A stretch of DNA of 64,000 nucleotides, taken from contig BRXU01000001.1 of NCBI GenBank assembly GCA_030267565.1, positions 5,580,001-5,644,000 on the forward strand, in the 5' to 3' direction. Origin of the DNA: Pleodorina starrii (taxonomy: Eukaryota > Chlorophyta > Chlorophyceae > Chlamydomonadales > Volvocaceae). The notes beneath the pieces were generated by a model. That model ran no database searches. It saw only the letters and a program-made list of their open reading frames with translations, and was not told the origin of the DNA. Below are positions 10,413 through 22,431 of this stretch, one piece after another. The position numbers and the translations under genes were made by a program. How positions within the stretch are numbered: the first letter of the stretch is position 1; the number at the start of each line of letters is the position of its first letter.

Positions 10413-13400
10413 ATGATTGAAATGACCCTTCGTGATCTATGTTTCCTTTCATGCGCGCTGCTGGCTTTTGGCATCACAGTTGCCTCGCCCAGGAGAGTTT
10501 CATTACGCACTGGCGACATTGAGTTGCGGTGAGTTTGATATTATCATTCTGCATTTCCGCTCTACCGACCGACGAGAAGCCAACGGCACATTGCTCACTA
10601 CCTACGTGTTGCAACGCTTGCAGACAGCAGATCGCCTTACATTCGCTCGCGCTGTAATGCTGCAACGCAAAAACCCGCTGACGACCCACGCTTAACTGCC
10701 CGGTGACAGGCAACTCAGCCCCCTCACGGGGGGCGCGGTGGCCGCACGCTCCGCATCTTCTGCTGCCCAAAGTGCCGCCTCCTACGTCACGGGCAGCGAC
10801 AGCGCCGCGCGGCGTGAGCTGTTCCTCGTGTCGTACACCGACGCTGCACATGCCGCTACACTGCAGTCAAGTTTTTGGGATGGCGGCGCCGCCGTACTGT
10901 CGTACATACCCGACAACACCCTGCTGGTAGCAGCCACTCCCAACCGTGTCGCGCAGATATGTAGCCAGCTGGGAGCCGCGGCGGTGCGTGCGTGCATAGC
11001 TGGTGGATGGGGCCTTGGGCTGTCGGAGTTGGGGGCGGGTGGTTGGGTGCTGGCGCAGGCGCGCTGACAAAGGCTTCACACGCCACGTATGTTGGTCTAA
11101 TCCTCCCTCGCCGCATCCATCTCTGCTACTGCCACTGCGACAACGGCGGTACGTGGCTGGGGCACCGCCCGGTGGCTGGCTCATAGGTGACTCTTGCCGC
11201 TGCTCGGCACCTCAGCAGCCTGCGGAGCGGTGCTCCTTCCTGCCTGCTGCGGGCGTACCCGCCAGTCCAGGACCGAAGCGCTGCGATGCCTCTGACAGTC
11301 ATTTTACTTGACCAACAACACGCAACTCCCCCCGTTCACGTCTGCCACCTCGACCCCTCGGCTCAGGCGGCCTTGGGCCCCGAGCACAGAATCTCACCCG
11401 ACTGGCAGCCGCTGATGGAAGCCACCCCCACCACCACCGCCACCACCACCGCCTCTGCTACCCCCGGCACCCCCACCGCAACCACCACCTCCCAATCACC
11501 ATCATCGGACGACAGCAACAGCACTGCGGCGGCGCCATCTCAGGATCATCAGCAGCAGCAGAAGGGGTGGCTGCTAGTCGCTCAGGCCAGGGCCCGCACC
11601 GCAGAGCTGCTCGCCCAGATGCGAACCCTCAGCACCACCAGCGGCAACACCACCGGGGGCGCCACTGAATCTGCAGCACCAGCACCGTCAGCTGCCCCAT
11701 CCCTACGCTACGGTGTGGCTGTGGACTTGTTGCCGGGCTTGTCCGCGGAGGATCTCGCTGCGGTGCGGGCCGAGTGGCCGGGGGACCTAGAGGCGGAGCT
11801 GCGCGCGAGTGCTGGGGACGGCGCTGGCGGTGCCGAGTTGGGCCAGCAGCAGCAGCAGCAGCAGGGAGTGTCGGAGCCCGCCTGCAGCCCTTTGGTGGAT
11901 GTGCCCCCGCCTGCACCCGAAACCACCGACCCGTCCATGACTACATCCTTCGGGGGCTCCGGCTCCGGCGGGCCCACGACGGTGTCGGTGTACCTCTGTG
12001 AGAAGGTGGGGGTTGGACGCGCCGAGGGGGGCGGGGTGGGGCACCCCCATCCGCCGGTGGTCAGGGAGGTCAGGGACTCAGGGTTTGGGGGTGGAGGTCA
12101 GGGACTTCGGGTTTTGAGGTGCTGAAAGCAAGCTGAAGCCGCAGCATGCGTTGGAGTGCGGCGAGGACCTGGTAGTCATCGGGTGCATCTGCCCATGGAG
12201 CCGCTTCAGTCCACATCCGCCATATCCCGCCAAGTCCCTGTCCTGGTTCTGGTTCTGGTTCCCTCCGCTTGCCCTGCTGCCTCTCCTGTTGTGCTCCCAG
12301 TTGTCCTTCCCCTGTCACCTTCCCTGTCGCCATCCCTGTCACCTTCCCTGCCCTGCCCTGCCCTCCCCTGTCCTGCCTTGCATCCCCTACCGCTTTCCTT
12401 CCCATCTGCAACAATCGCGATGACGGCGATGCGGCACACGACGGTGTGGTGGCTGCACGGACCCGTGGGTCGGTCTGTCGCCGGCCGCGTTCGTTGCGTT
12501 GCCTGATCAGGACCTGGCGGCCGGTGTGAGGTGGCTGGCGCAGCGGGCGGAGGTCAAGTGGGTGGCTCCGCTGAGGGGCGCGAGGGCGGCCAACGCGCGG
12601 TCGAGCATCCTGTTGCAGACGGGTGGGTGGTCGAGAGGCTGGGTGGCTGGGTGGCTGGGTGGGTGCGGAGCTGCGGACGGGGCTGAGGTGGGGGCGGGAG
12701 GGCATTGGAGGTGGGTGGGCGGGTTGAGAGCTGGGGAAGGCCGGCAGAGGGCAGACGGAGGCTGTGGTTGCACGATGCTTGCATGCCTCCTCCCCCCTTT
12801 GGTCCTACTGATCCCTCCCACGGCCCCACACTACCACCCACCACCCACCACCCAACTCCCAACTCCCAACCCCCACCAGGTCAGATCACTCTGGGCCAGT
12901 ACCAGGAGGTGATGTCGGAGGCGGAGCCCGCCAGTCACTGGCCCTACTGGGCGGCGGGGCTGCAGGGACAAGGGGAGATTGTGGGGGTGAGTGAGGGCGG
13001 AGGGGCGACGGAGGGTGCGGATGAGAGGGGCGGGGGGCGAGATACGGTGGGGATACGGTGTGGGTGCAGGAGGGGCGGAGGGGCGTGGGACTTTCACTCT
13101 CTGTCCCCCTCGATCCTACATTGCGCAGTGCTAGCTTGCCCGTTCGGACTCCTTTTACTTCTCCCCTTCCCTCCTCCGCCCTCCCCCTCCTCCGCCCTTC
13201 CAGGTGGGTGACACGGGTCTGGATGTGGAGCACTGCGCATTTGCCGACCCACGGTTCAATGGATCCTACCAGGCGGCCCTGGACAGCCCCACAGTTGCCG
13301 TACTGGGAATCGCGTCGTACGAGCAGATCCGGGAACATCGGAAGGTGGTGCAGTATGCTCGCATGGGTGTATGTGAGTACGGATAACAGGCGGGTTCCAA

Positions 13401-16400
13401 GGATGGTATGGGATTTAGGGGTTTAGGGTTGAGAGAGTCATTGACGCTTTGGGTGGCCTGAGCGGAGGAACCATGTAAAACGTGGGCACCGGGCCACGGA
13501 TTGTGAGGACCGCATTGTTTGGGAGCCGCATGGCAACCGAATCTGGCCCCGCCTGACAGCCGCACTGGCTTGTGTACCAATCGGCTAGAGGCGGCTGGCT
13601 GCGGATGGGCGGCGGCTGCGAGGTGTCCTTGCTCGCGGGGGCCTGGCTGCGTGGCCCAGGGTGTGGACGTACGACCATACCACCACACCCACCACTTACA
13701 TCTGCACCACACCCGCCTCTGCTCTCCCGCACCAAACCAAGTGGTGCCTCCCCACCCCCACTGCCGCCCGCTCCGCTCCCTTCCGGTATGCGCACTCCGA
13801 CCAGATAGTCCACAGAAAGTGCAAACCCCAATGCCGATATCCGCCTCCACCATCCGTCACACCGCCTCCTTAGATTGCTCAAACCCTTTATGCTCGTACT
13901 CCTCCCTTGCGTACCCCTCACGTGCCCCTCTGTCGTACCTCTTCGTGCCTGCCCCTGTTCCAGTCGGTGACTACGGTGACATGTCGGCCCACGGCACGCT
14001 TGTGTGCGGCAGCATTGCGGGCGCCGTACTGAGCCAGCCGGAGGATCCGCAAAGTGCCGTACACGTGGACGATGCTACAGGCGCGGCGCCCCGGGCCCGC
14101 CTTAGCTTCATCGACACGCAGGGGGGCGACGGCGGCGGCGGCACGATGTTGTGGGTACCGTACGACGTGTACCGCCTGTACCTTCCGGTAAGTACGGACC
14201 TCGCCGGGAGGGTGCGGGTTTTCGTGAGGCCGAGGGCCGGTGGCCGCTGGGGTCGGGCAGCAGCGGTGGTGAGCGACGTGGAGGGCGAGTCTCCACGGGG
14301 TGTTGTTCAGATGCGGTAGAAAGACCGAGAGGTTGGGGTCGGGGTCTAGTTCCTCTAGTTGCCGCCCCCGTCGCCATCTCCTCCGTCCCCGCTCCTCTGT
14401 GTCGCCTGTGCCAAATAGAAACGCTGCCGCCGCCGCCGCTGTCGACATCCAGCAACCACGCCCGCGCCGCGCCATAACCACTTCCGCCTGCCCTCCTCCT
14501 TTCCCCCTCCTCCCGCACAATTCACACACGCTCTTACACGCACCCACCCACCCACACACGCCACACACGCACACTCAGCTTCACCGGCAAGCCGGCGCCT
14601 TCATCACCAGCGACTCGTGGGGCTCTGACGGCGCCGGGTACGAAACACAATCGCAAAGTAAGTGAGAGAGTGACGAATTTATGGCTTATGAGAAACTGCA
14701 CCAGTTGATGGTTGGGTGGTTTGCGGTTGGTTGGCGCATCGTAATCGTGCCACCGCTGCAGGCAACCGGGTGCCGTACTGGGGTATCGGCGCTTCATCTC
14801 AGAGCAGAAACGTGTTCTGAGCCCGTTGGGAGCTGTTGTTGCAGATCAACCCCGTGCCCTTTGCCTGTCTGCGCAAGACCGCTTGTTCGTGTGCATATTC
14901 TCTGCCCCGCCGCTCCAGCTCCTGGCTGCTGTCGTAAACGCCGCACCCAGACCTGTCATCGTCCCCTGGCCGTTTCGCGGCTTTGTTGCCCTCGTGCTTT
15001 AGAACGGTAACGGTACTGACCCACGCCGTACTGTACGACAGGCTTTGATCGATTCCTCTGGGAGAACCCCGATTTTATCTCGTTGCTGTCCGCCGGCAAC
15101 GAAGGTGCGTGAGTGCACGTATGTGTGCAAGCATACAGACGTGTGTGCATGTAAGCAGCGTGCGTACATGTGCGCGTATGCGCGTGCTCTCGTAACTGTG
15201 TATGTGCGTGCGTGCGTTCGTTGCGCTCGGAAGTGTGTTCGTGTGCGCGGAAGTTAGCGGCTTGCGTGAAGCCGTGCGGGCTCGAGCGCGCGGGAAGACA
15301 GCACCACTGCCTCCTCCCTGCCTACTCCCCAGCGCTGAACCAAACAATGCATCTCTCAGCCTCCGCCCCCGGCCCCACATTTCCTGGTGATGCTGCCCCC
15401 TCATCTCTCTTGCTCTCCGCCTCCGTTCCATCGCTGCGGTTCGCGTTTCTCTTCCCCTCCTCCTCCCCTCCCTCTGCACCTTTTCCGGAGTCCTCCCTCA
15501 GCCACTCCCTGGCGATCATGTCTCGCCACACTGCCGCCGCCACCGCTGCCCCTGCCGCTCTTTCCTCCCCCTCCTCCGTCCCTTCATTGCGCTTCCTTAC
15601 TTCGCTTAGTTACTTCCCTCTTCCCCCCTCCCCAGGCGCCCGCTCCATGGCTCGCTTCACGGTGGCCGCCCCCTCACTGGCCAAGAATGTGGTGGCGGTG
15701 GGTGCGGGCAGTCGGCTGCCGCCCTCCTTGGGCTTTCGCAGCATTCTGAGCGTACAGGGCGTGAGGCTGGACGGAAGCAGCTTCAGCAAGCCGGTGAGGC
15801 CGGGGACGCTTATCCCCATGACCCTACGAATGTCCCCTACTCGGTACTTCATGTCCGTATTCACTTCATTGTTGCCCCTACGACTACTACCACTGCTGTT
15901 GTTGTCCTCCCTGATCGCATTACTACCGGTAACCCACGGTGCATATTTCTGTACCTCACCACATGAGGCCCAATCGTATCGGGTCCATTCCGACCGATCC
16001 CGCCCGATGCCGTCTCGTCCCGCACGCGCACCGAAACCAACCGCTCCGGCCCTGCCCCGACCCAGGCCCGTCCCGCCCCGATTTGCCGCCCCCACCGTCA
16101 GGTATTTCCTTGGGAGAACTACAATCTGCCCACTCTGGCCAGTATCTCGACTAGAGCGCAGGTGGGATTGTTTGTGCGTGGGGGTTTGGACGGGCGGGGA
16201 GGGTAAGAGGCAGGGAGGGGTTCGAGGGGGGGTGGGTGGGTGCCGGCGTTTGGACGGACGGGCGGGTGGACAGGGCAGGCCGGGATCCCTGGGCCCCAAT
16301 CGACTCTCGCATCCCCCAATGCCATCAACCAACCAACCAACCAACCAAGCAACCAAACAAACCAACGATCGCGTGTGTATTTTTCGTGTGTACGACAAAC

Positions 16401-17707
16401 GGCAGCGGCCGATCCCCATGGCAGTGGCGCTCCCGGTGGACGCCTGCTCACCGCTCCGGAACCCAGCCGCCGCGGTCAAGGGCTCTGTCGTACTGGCGCT
16501 TCGCGGAAACGGCGAATGTGACGCCGCGGAGCAGGCGCGCAACGTTGCTGCGGCGGGGGCAGCGGCGCTGATGATCGTACAGCTGCCGCCGAACGATCCG
16601 GAGGTGCCGGACCCCGTCGACGCGGACGGCAAGTATGTCGTACAATCGCTGGGGGTTTCCATGCTGGATTGGGTGAGTTGGGCATTCGGAGTTGGTTATT
16701 CGTGGTGGGTGGTTGCGGATGTGTGTGTGGGTGATTAAGAGAACCCGAGGTGGGTAGGTGGGTGCGGTCCGGGATTGGATGGGCAAGCTTTGAAGTACGG
16801 CAAGTACGGCGACCTTTGCCTAAAGGCTGGAGGGATGCCAAGTGGCCTTCAGAAAACCCTCCGCACTGCATCCAGTGGTCTTATCCTCCCCGTTTCGACC
16901 TAATCACCCGGGGCTGGGCTGGAAACCCTTCCGGGCCGCTCAACCCCGCGCTGCCTCCTGGCTCCCCCACTCGAACTGATCCACTGGCTCCCACCGCCCA
17001 CTTCCTCCTTTTTGGCACGCAGGATATGGGTCTCACGCTGATCGGGTTCATCTACGAGGGAGGCAAGCTCAACATCACCCGCCGATCGGTGCGTGGGCGG
17101 CTGTGACTCCACCCGACCCACCACATGGCTCCACCCTCCGTGGCGTTGCGGTGGCACCTTGCCGACACTGTTTGGCGGGTGTTCGCTGTTGCCCTGTTAA
17201 CCACTGCGTGTTCAGGGGGTTGTTTGACGGAGTTCCGTCGCACGAGCCCGACGCGCGAATAAACCCAAATTCCAATTCCTCCCAAGTTATTTGCCCCGGG
17301 GGTTATCCATGCTTGTGCCCAACCCGCAGTCAACGCCACCCTTCCCCCAGTAGCTCGCGGCTCCCCTGGGCTGCCTTGTCATTCCGGCTCGGTGCGCGAT
17401 GCCATCCCCCTCACCCCCGCCGTTCTCCCTCCCCCCTCTTCCCGAACCACAACCATGACCGTGTTTCACTCTCCAACCCCCACGGTCCCCTGCCCTACCC
17501 CCACCCCGGGGCTCCTGCAACCCCGTGGCTAACCCCCCCCCCACCCTCCCTGTAGGTCCCCATTGACGCCAACACGGTCTCCAGTTTCAGCTCCTGGGGG
17601 CCAACACCCGGTGAGGGACTAGTTGAGCGGGGCTGAGTGCATGCGTGTGTGCATGTGTGCACACGTGCCTGCTGTCTGCCTGCCTGCCTGCCTGTCTACC
17701 TGATTGA

Positions 17708-17746
<39 letters not shown>

Positions 17747-20700
17747 CCGGGCTTCTTTCCTGCGGCCCCTGGCAGTCCGCACTCATGTCTGCACGCGGGG
17801 CTGACACTGCCGCGGCTTTCTGCTGCACGACCACGCCGTGGCATTGGGCCCATGGGTCCTGTGGGCCCTCTCCTTCCCCGTCCCTTCCAACCCCACTGTT
17901 TTCTACGCCCTTCCTCCCCCCCGATTGGCGTATCTCCACAGACGGCCGAATCAAGCCCGACATCATCGCACCAGGTCGGGTCGGGTCGGCTCAGGTCGGG
18001 TCGGGTGTCACTTCAAACTTGGTCACATCACACCACATCACACCACACCACACCACACCACATCACATCGCGTCACGTCGAAGTCGACTTCCTAGAGTTT
18101 GTGGACGCACTCTGCTCTTCCCCCCTCCGCGAATGGGATCGAATCCAATCGAATGCCGAATCCGTGCAGGCGAGCACATCACGTCCGTACTGACCTCGAG
18201 GCTTTCAGCACGTAAGCAACGGGTCTCAATATGTGTGTATGGCGGGGTTGGGGTGGCGGTGTAAGGGAAAACAAGTGCGGGTCGGCGGGTGGGGAAACCG
18301 GCGTTTGGGGAAGGGGGGAGGGCAAGTGACTACCCTGACTAGAGGCAGGCAGGGCGCGAGTGTACCGGATTACCGCTACTCTCCAACAAGCATCCCCTCT
18401 GCCGCAGCGGAATGATTGTGGCGAATAGTAGAAAAGGCTATGCATTATCTTCTTGTTGTTATGTTCATTATATTTATAGTAGTAGTGGTGTAGGTAAAGG
18501 TGGTTATAGTGGGCTACAGAAACCCCGAACTGTACGGAAACATCGTACGTAAGGAGGGTTGAGCCAGCTAGCCAGCTGGCCGTGCCTTTCTTGTGTCCAT
18601 TATTACCCTGTCTTTATCACATGGTGCTTTCTTCTGGCTATACACCGATTGTCTTGCGCTTATGTGTACGGCAAACCTTTACGGTGCAGTGTACGGCTCG
18701 GATGCATGCTCGACCCGGGACTACTCGGGCACGTCGGCATCGACGCCGCTGGTGAGTGGGTTTTCGATGAGGTGAAAATGGTCGAGTACGACTGTTGTGT
18801 ATGCAGCAGAGCGCAATTATGAACAGCCGCATCCGCCAATGCTCTTCCAAAGGAACGTTTCCACCCTTCGCGCCCGTGTGCGGTTTGCAGCAACTATCCG
18901 CCGCTGGGTGGGTCCACTGCACCGGTTTGATTTGCTTTGAAGTCCCCGACCTTCGACTTCCTGTGCCTTGTTACGGCGCTCACTGCTGCAACAAACAACG
19001 ACAGCAACCAGAACTTCTGCTACTGCTAATCACGGAAGTGTTGCATGCTAACCTCCTCACCTCTCTGCCGTACTTGTTGTACACAGGCGGCAGGCCACGT
19101 GGCCCTCATGAGGCAGTATCTCAGGTGTGAGGACCATGCGTGGCATGTCGTATGTCGTATGTCGTATGCTGTACACGTTCCATGTACACACAATCAAATG
19201 ATTCGACGGAAAGTACCGAAGTGAATGAACGAGGCAGAGCGGCCGCCCGCCAAGAGGACAGCGTTTTCCCGCCAACCACCCCTGTCGCTGTACTCTTGTA
19301 CGGCATCACCATGGGCCCACAAAACCCTCGCTCGCAGGAGCGGCTTCTACCCCACCGGCTCGCCCACCGACCCCCAATCGTCGCCCTTCACGCCCTCCGG
19401 CATGTTGCTCAAGGTGGGTCGCGTCGGTGGGTCGGCCGCCCACCTCGCAGCTCTTTGCACTAGTAATGGGAAAATAATATCAATGATGAATCGGCCCTAA
19501 TTTAGTAGTATGGTAATAATAATAACTATAGTAATAACATGGATAGGAGCCTAGCTCCTATAGGAGATAAGAATATAGGCTATCGTCATCAGCTCATCAC
19601 TCACCCCAAAACTTATGAATTGATCCCCCGTGTCTTGTCGCCCCTATGTGTGACTTTGCCGGCGACCAACCCCGCAGGCCCTGCTGATCGCCGGAGCCAC
19701 GTCTATGGAGGTGAGTACGGTGGTACGGCAATACAGCGGTACAGTCATCTTGTACGGCGCCGGGCGGACGACGCCGCGCCATGCCTGCTCCTTGTTCAAC
19801 TGCATTGCACTTCAACCAGTCGGCACTGAGACTCGTCGAAATGTGTAAATGTATTACCGGTACGTGCTGCATGCTTGTTCACCGGGGGAGCACCCGCCTT
19901 CCCTCTGCGTTGTGTGCCTGGGCAATGTGCGGTCAAGGGAGCGCTCTGGACGAATCATTACCGTGCGTGCATTCATTGATGGCAGCACGACGTCTGTGAC
20001 CTTCCTCGACCAGTCGCCCTGGCCTCTGGATCCTGGCTCGCAGGGCGGCTGGGCCCTCAACGCCGGTCGGCCCCTGGGTCCTGCACCCGACGGCTTCCAG
20101 GGCTGGGGCCGTCTCAACCTGGCGGCCTCACTGCCGCTAGCCGGCTTCACCGACCCACGGGTCAGGCTGCAGCTAGTGGATAGGGGCGAGTTCCGGGCGG
20201 CTGGGCAGAGCGTCACGCTGACGGGGCTCACGGCCACAGGCAGCGGGTGAGTGCGGGGCAGGGCGGGGACAGGTGGGGCGGGGCGGACGGGGTGGGCGGC
20301 CTGAGTCTGGGTCTGCAGGGGGACGTGGTCGAATCCATTGAGGGATTGCAACCTCTGATACATTGGGTAGCAGACCGTTCCGTTCCCTACTGTATCGTGC
20401 CGCGCCATTGTCAGGCGTGTGCTGGCCTGGTTCGTCTCGGTCGCCTCCCCTCCTGATACGTTATCGTTGTCCGAGGCTTTGGAAGACAGGTCCTCACACA
20501 CACCCTCCGGTCTCGATCGCTCTTCCCCCCGCCCCCGCCCCACTCCTTCTGTGGCCTCGACCGCTGTTCGCGCTGTGAACCCACACCCACGCCCTCACTC
20601 CCACCCACGCCCGCAGCCCCGTGACAGCGGTGCTTGCCTACTACGACTACCCGGCTGACCCCAACGCGCTCACCGCACTGGTCAACGACCTGAACCTGGA

Positions 20701-20864
20701 GCTGTGGGCGGGCGAAGTGGCCTATCTAGGAAACAATCCTGAGGACGCGGGTGCGCAGAGCCGTGCGTGTGTGTGCGTGCTTGCGTGCGCGTGTGTGTGC
20801 GTGTGCGTACGTGCATGTGTAACGCAGGCGCAGCACTCTCCCCTCAGACCGCAAAGCAGTGTGA
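10413..20864 (+). CDS. Secreted subtilisin-like serine protease (S8) with PA-like insert, about 23 exons
   Basis: Exon 1 (10413-10528) encodes a signal peptide (core CALLAFGITVAS). Main exons: 10710-10983, 11187-12005, 12511-12622, 12880-12986, 13204-13372 (Asp, GDTGLD), 13964-14187 (His, SAHGTLVCGS), 14579-14657, 15042-15104 (oxyanion Asn, SAGNEG), 15636-15793, 16102-16161, 16406-16672 (PA-like, VKGSVVLALRG), 17023-17088, 17556-17610 (SSWGPTP), 17942-17974, 18170-18211, 18690-18751 (Ser, SGTSASTPL), 19087-19124, 19338-19413, 19678-19710, 19986-20246, 20617-20750 and 20848-20864 (TGA). Phases match at nearly every junction; the 19710/19986 join is off by one base. Expected length is about 1,090 residues, with a Thr/Gln-rich linker in exon 3. 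It should be secreted and cut extracellular proteins. The same superfamily includes the Chlamydomonas hatching protease, but orthology cannot be told from this. Confidence 0.85.
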
Positions 20865-21273
20865 GGGGAGCGTGCTGTGTCTTTGCTCAGGCGGGGGTGA
20901 CAGAGCGCACGCGCGCTCGTGCCTTGTGCGTTTTGAAAAAAGGAAGCCCGCTTCCAATGGTGCCCCAACCCCCAAGCGAGAAAGTGCTGCAGTCCAGCCG
21001 CGTCGCACCCATCCAGCCATCCCGTTCTGCTTCGCCCGCTTTCCCGCAACCTTCTTTCCTTCATTCGCTGCGCTTACTATTCGGTTTGCTTTGCTTTGTT
21101 ATGCATGATCACCATGCTTCATTTCTCTTTTCTCGCTGTACCGTATATCACCACCTTGGCCTTCCAAGCCCCCGCTTCCTGCCCTCCCTGCCCGGCCACG
21201 GTAACTCCCTCCCTTAGCGCTCACTCTCTCCCTCCCTCCCCCCGTGCTCCGCGTCTACTCCCCAAACGACAGC
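20865..21273. other. 3' flank of the protease gene, no gene seen
   Basis: Mixed sequence with pyrimidine-rich patches (21140-21260). No further exon of the protease is convincing after the TGA at 20862-20864. The stretch ends at the telomere-type tract. Confidence 0.4.
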
Positions 21274-21275
21274 CT

Positions 21276-21311
21276 TAAAACCCTAAGGGTTTTAGGGTTT
21301 TAGGGTTTTAG
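21276..21311 (+). repeat. Interstitial telomere-type tract at the left edge of the duplicated block
   Basis: One C-strand unit (AAAACCCTAA) is followed by three G-strand units of TTTTAGGG. The duplicated sequence starts immediately afterwards with GCGCGACCTCGG at 21312. In the two full-length units the same sequence is preceded instead by segment C (36646|36647 and 47629|47630). The tract therefore marks a real breakpoint. Confidence 0.85.
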
Positions 21312-21993
21312 GCGCGACCTCGGCGTCCGCCTCGGCCCGCAGCAGCAGCTTCCGCTGCCTCCTCGCTGTCTCCGCATCATCCTGAACCCCTGCAGGAAGC
21401 TGCTGTTGCTGTTGCTGTAGTTGCTGTTGCTGCCCTGGAGTCGGAGTAGGAGTCGGAGCAGGTGGGGGTGGGGCCGGGGAGGGAAACACAGTCCGCAGGG
21501 GCAAGAAGAGTCGGTGGGGGGTGGCGGTGGGGTGGGGGGTGCATCCATGGTTTGCCGCGGCAGGGAGGGAGGGAGGGAGTTGGGGGGACAGCAGTACAGT
21601 TCGAGTGCCGTGGGCTGGGAGTGTTAGGCTACGTGACGGGCGGGAAGAGACAGGGGGGCGGACAGCGAAGGAAAACTCCGCCCGAGATGGGAAGGGAACG
21701 AGTGGTGCTGACCGCAGTCTGCAGCAGGTAAGGGACCTGGCGCGCACCTATCGCCGTTTAAAGTAAACTTTGGACTTGCTGGCCGCGATCGATCAAACCT
21801 TTCCTGCATGCAAATGTCAGAGAGAAACAACCAACGAATGGACCTGCTTTCGCGCCCTGAGTACGCGGAGTCCAAAACCGGGAGGAGCCCTCGTAGCGGA
21901 GTACCGATCAACCAAGTAATGACGGACGATGGTGGCTGCTTTGTTCGGTTGGTCCAAGTGTGGGCCATCGAGGAACCGTCTCTGTCCGTCCAT
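21312..21993 (-). pseudogene. 5' fragment of the minus-strand unknown gene, unit 0
   Basis: The ATG at 21993 begins the same frame as in units 2 and 3 (MDGQRRFLDG). Here 393 bp interrupt it after about 30 codons. The Gln-rich exon follows (QQQLQQQQQQ, then ETARRQRKLL), and the sequence stops at the telomere tract close to the exon's splice donor. The rest of the gene, which lies in segment C, is absent. It cannot make the full protein. Confidence 0.6.
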
Positions 21994-22431
21994 CACTCAA
22001 CCTGGCGCCTCGCTCAAAGCTTGCCCGAAAGAAGGAATTCCTAGAAGATGCCCTGGTCATTCTATTTTCCGTGTGCTTATTTTCCGTGAGGACGAAACCG
22101 CGTACTAGAACGAGAAGGTAGCAACGAGGCCGACTGCCTGCGAGTTGATATACGCCGCAATAAGTATCGCTGAACCGCCAAACAAACACGAAAAGGCGAG
22201 AAAACAACGGGGAACAATGCTGCGGGGAGCTGGTGTCGTACTTTCATCACTTTCAGGGTGACCAATGTACGGCGCATGGTTTACAAGGTTTACGGCGCAG
22301 CTCTCTTCTTGTACGTATGCCTTGATTGACTTTTCAGACGGTGCATACTTTCCAAAGCATGCAATGTGCAAGTTGTAAGATGCCTGCGTCAGGACTCTAG
22401 GTAGCTGAAGATTCCTGCGTCAGGACTCTAG
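21994..22431. promoter_or_regulatory. Divergent intergenic region between the minus gene and the ankyrin gene, unit 0
   Basis: About 440 bp, less GC-rich than its surroundings, separate the start of the minus-strand gene from the first recognisable ankyrin exon. It is repeated at 36936-37373 and 47919-48356. It probably serves both genes and may include a short first exon of the ankyrin gene (a 38-codon ATG frame ends at a GTAAGA donor near 22375). A 26-bp direct repeat lies at 22383-22408 and 22414-22439. Its second copy supplies the CTAG|GCAG acceptor. Confidence 0.35.

Noticed and set aside
12070..12705. Minus-strand frame with a protein-like stretch inside a protease intron
   Set aside because: It overlaps a plus-strand exon (12511-12622) that carries protease coding in phase, and has no recognised domain.
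13415..13435. Further telomere tract (TTTAGGGG/TTTAGGG)
   Set aside because: Only about two imperfect units inside a protease intron; not enough to distinguish from chance.
21276..21311. Classical head-to-head chromosome fusion
   Set aside because: A fusion of two capped ends would read TTTTAGGG then CCCTAAAA. Here the order is the reverse, so simple telomere-telomere fusion does not fit.
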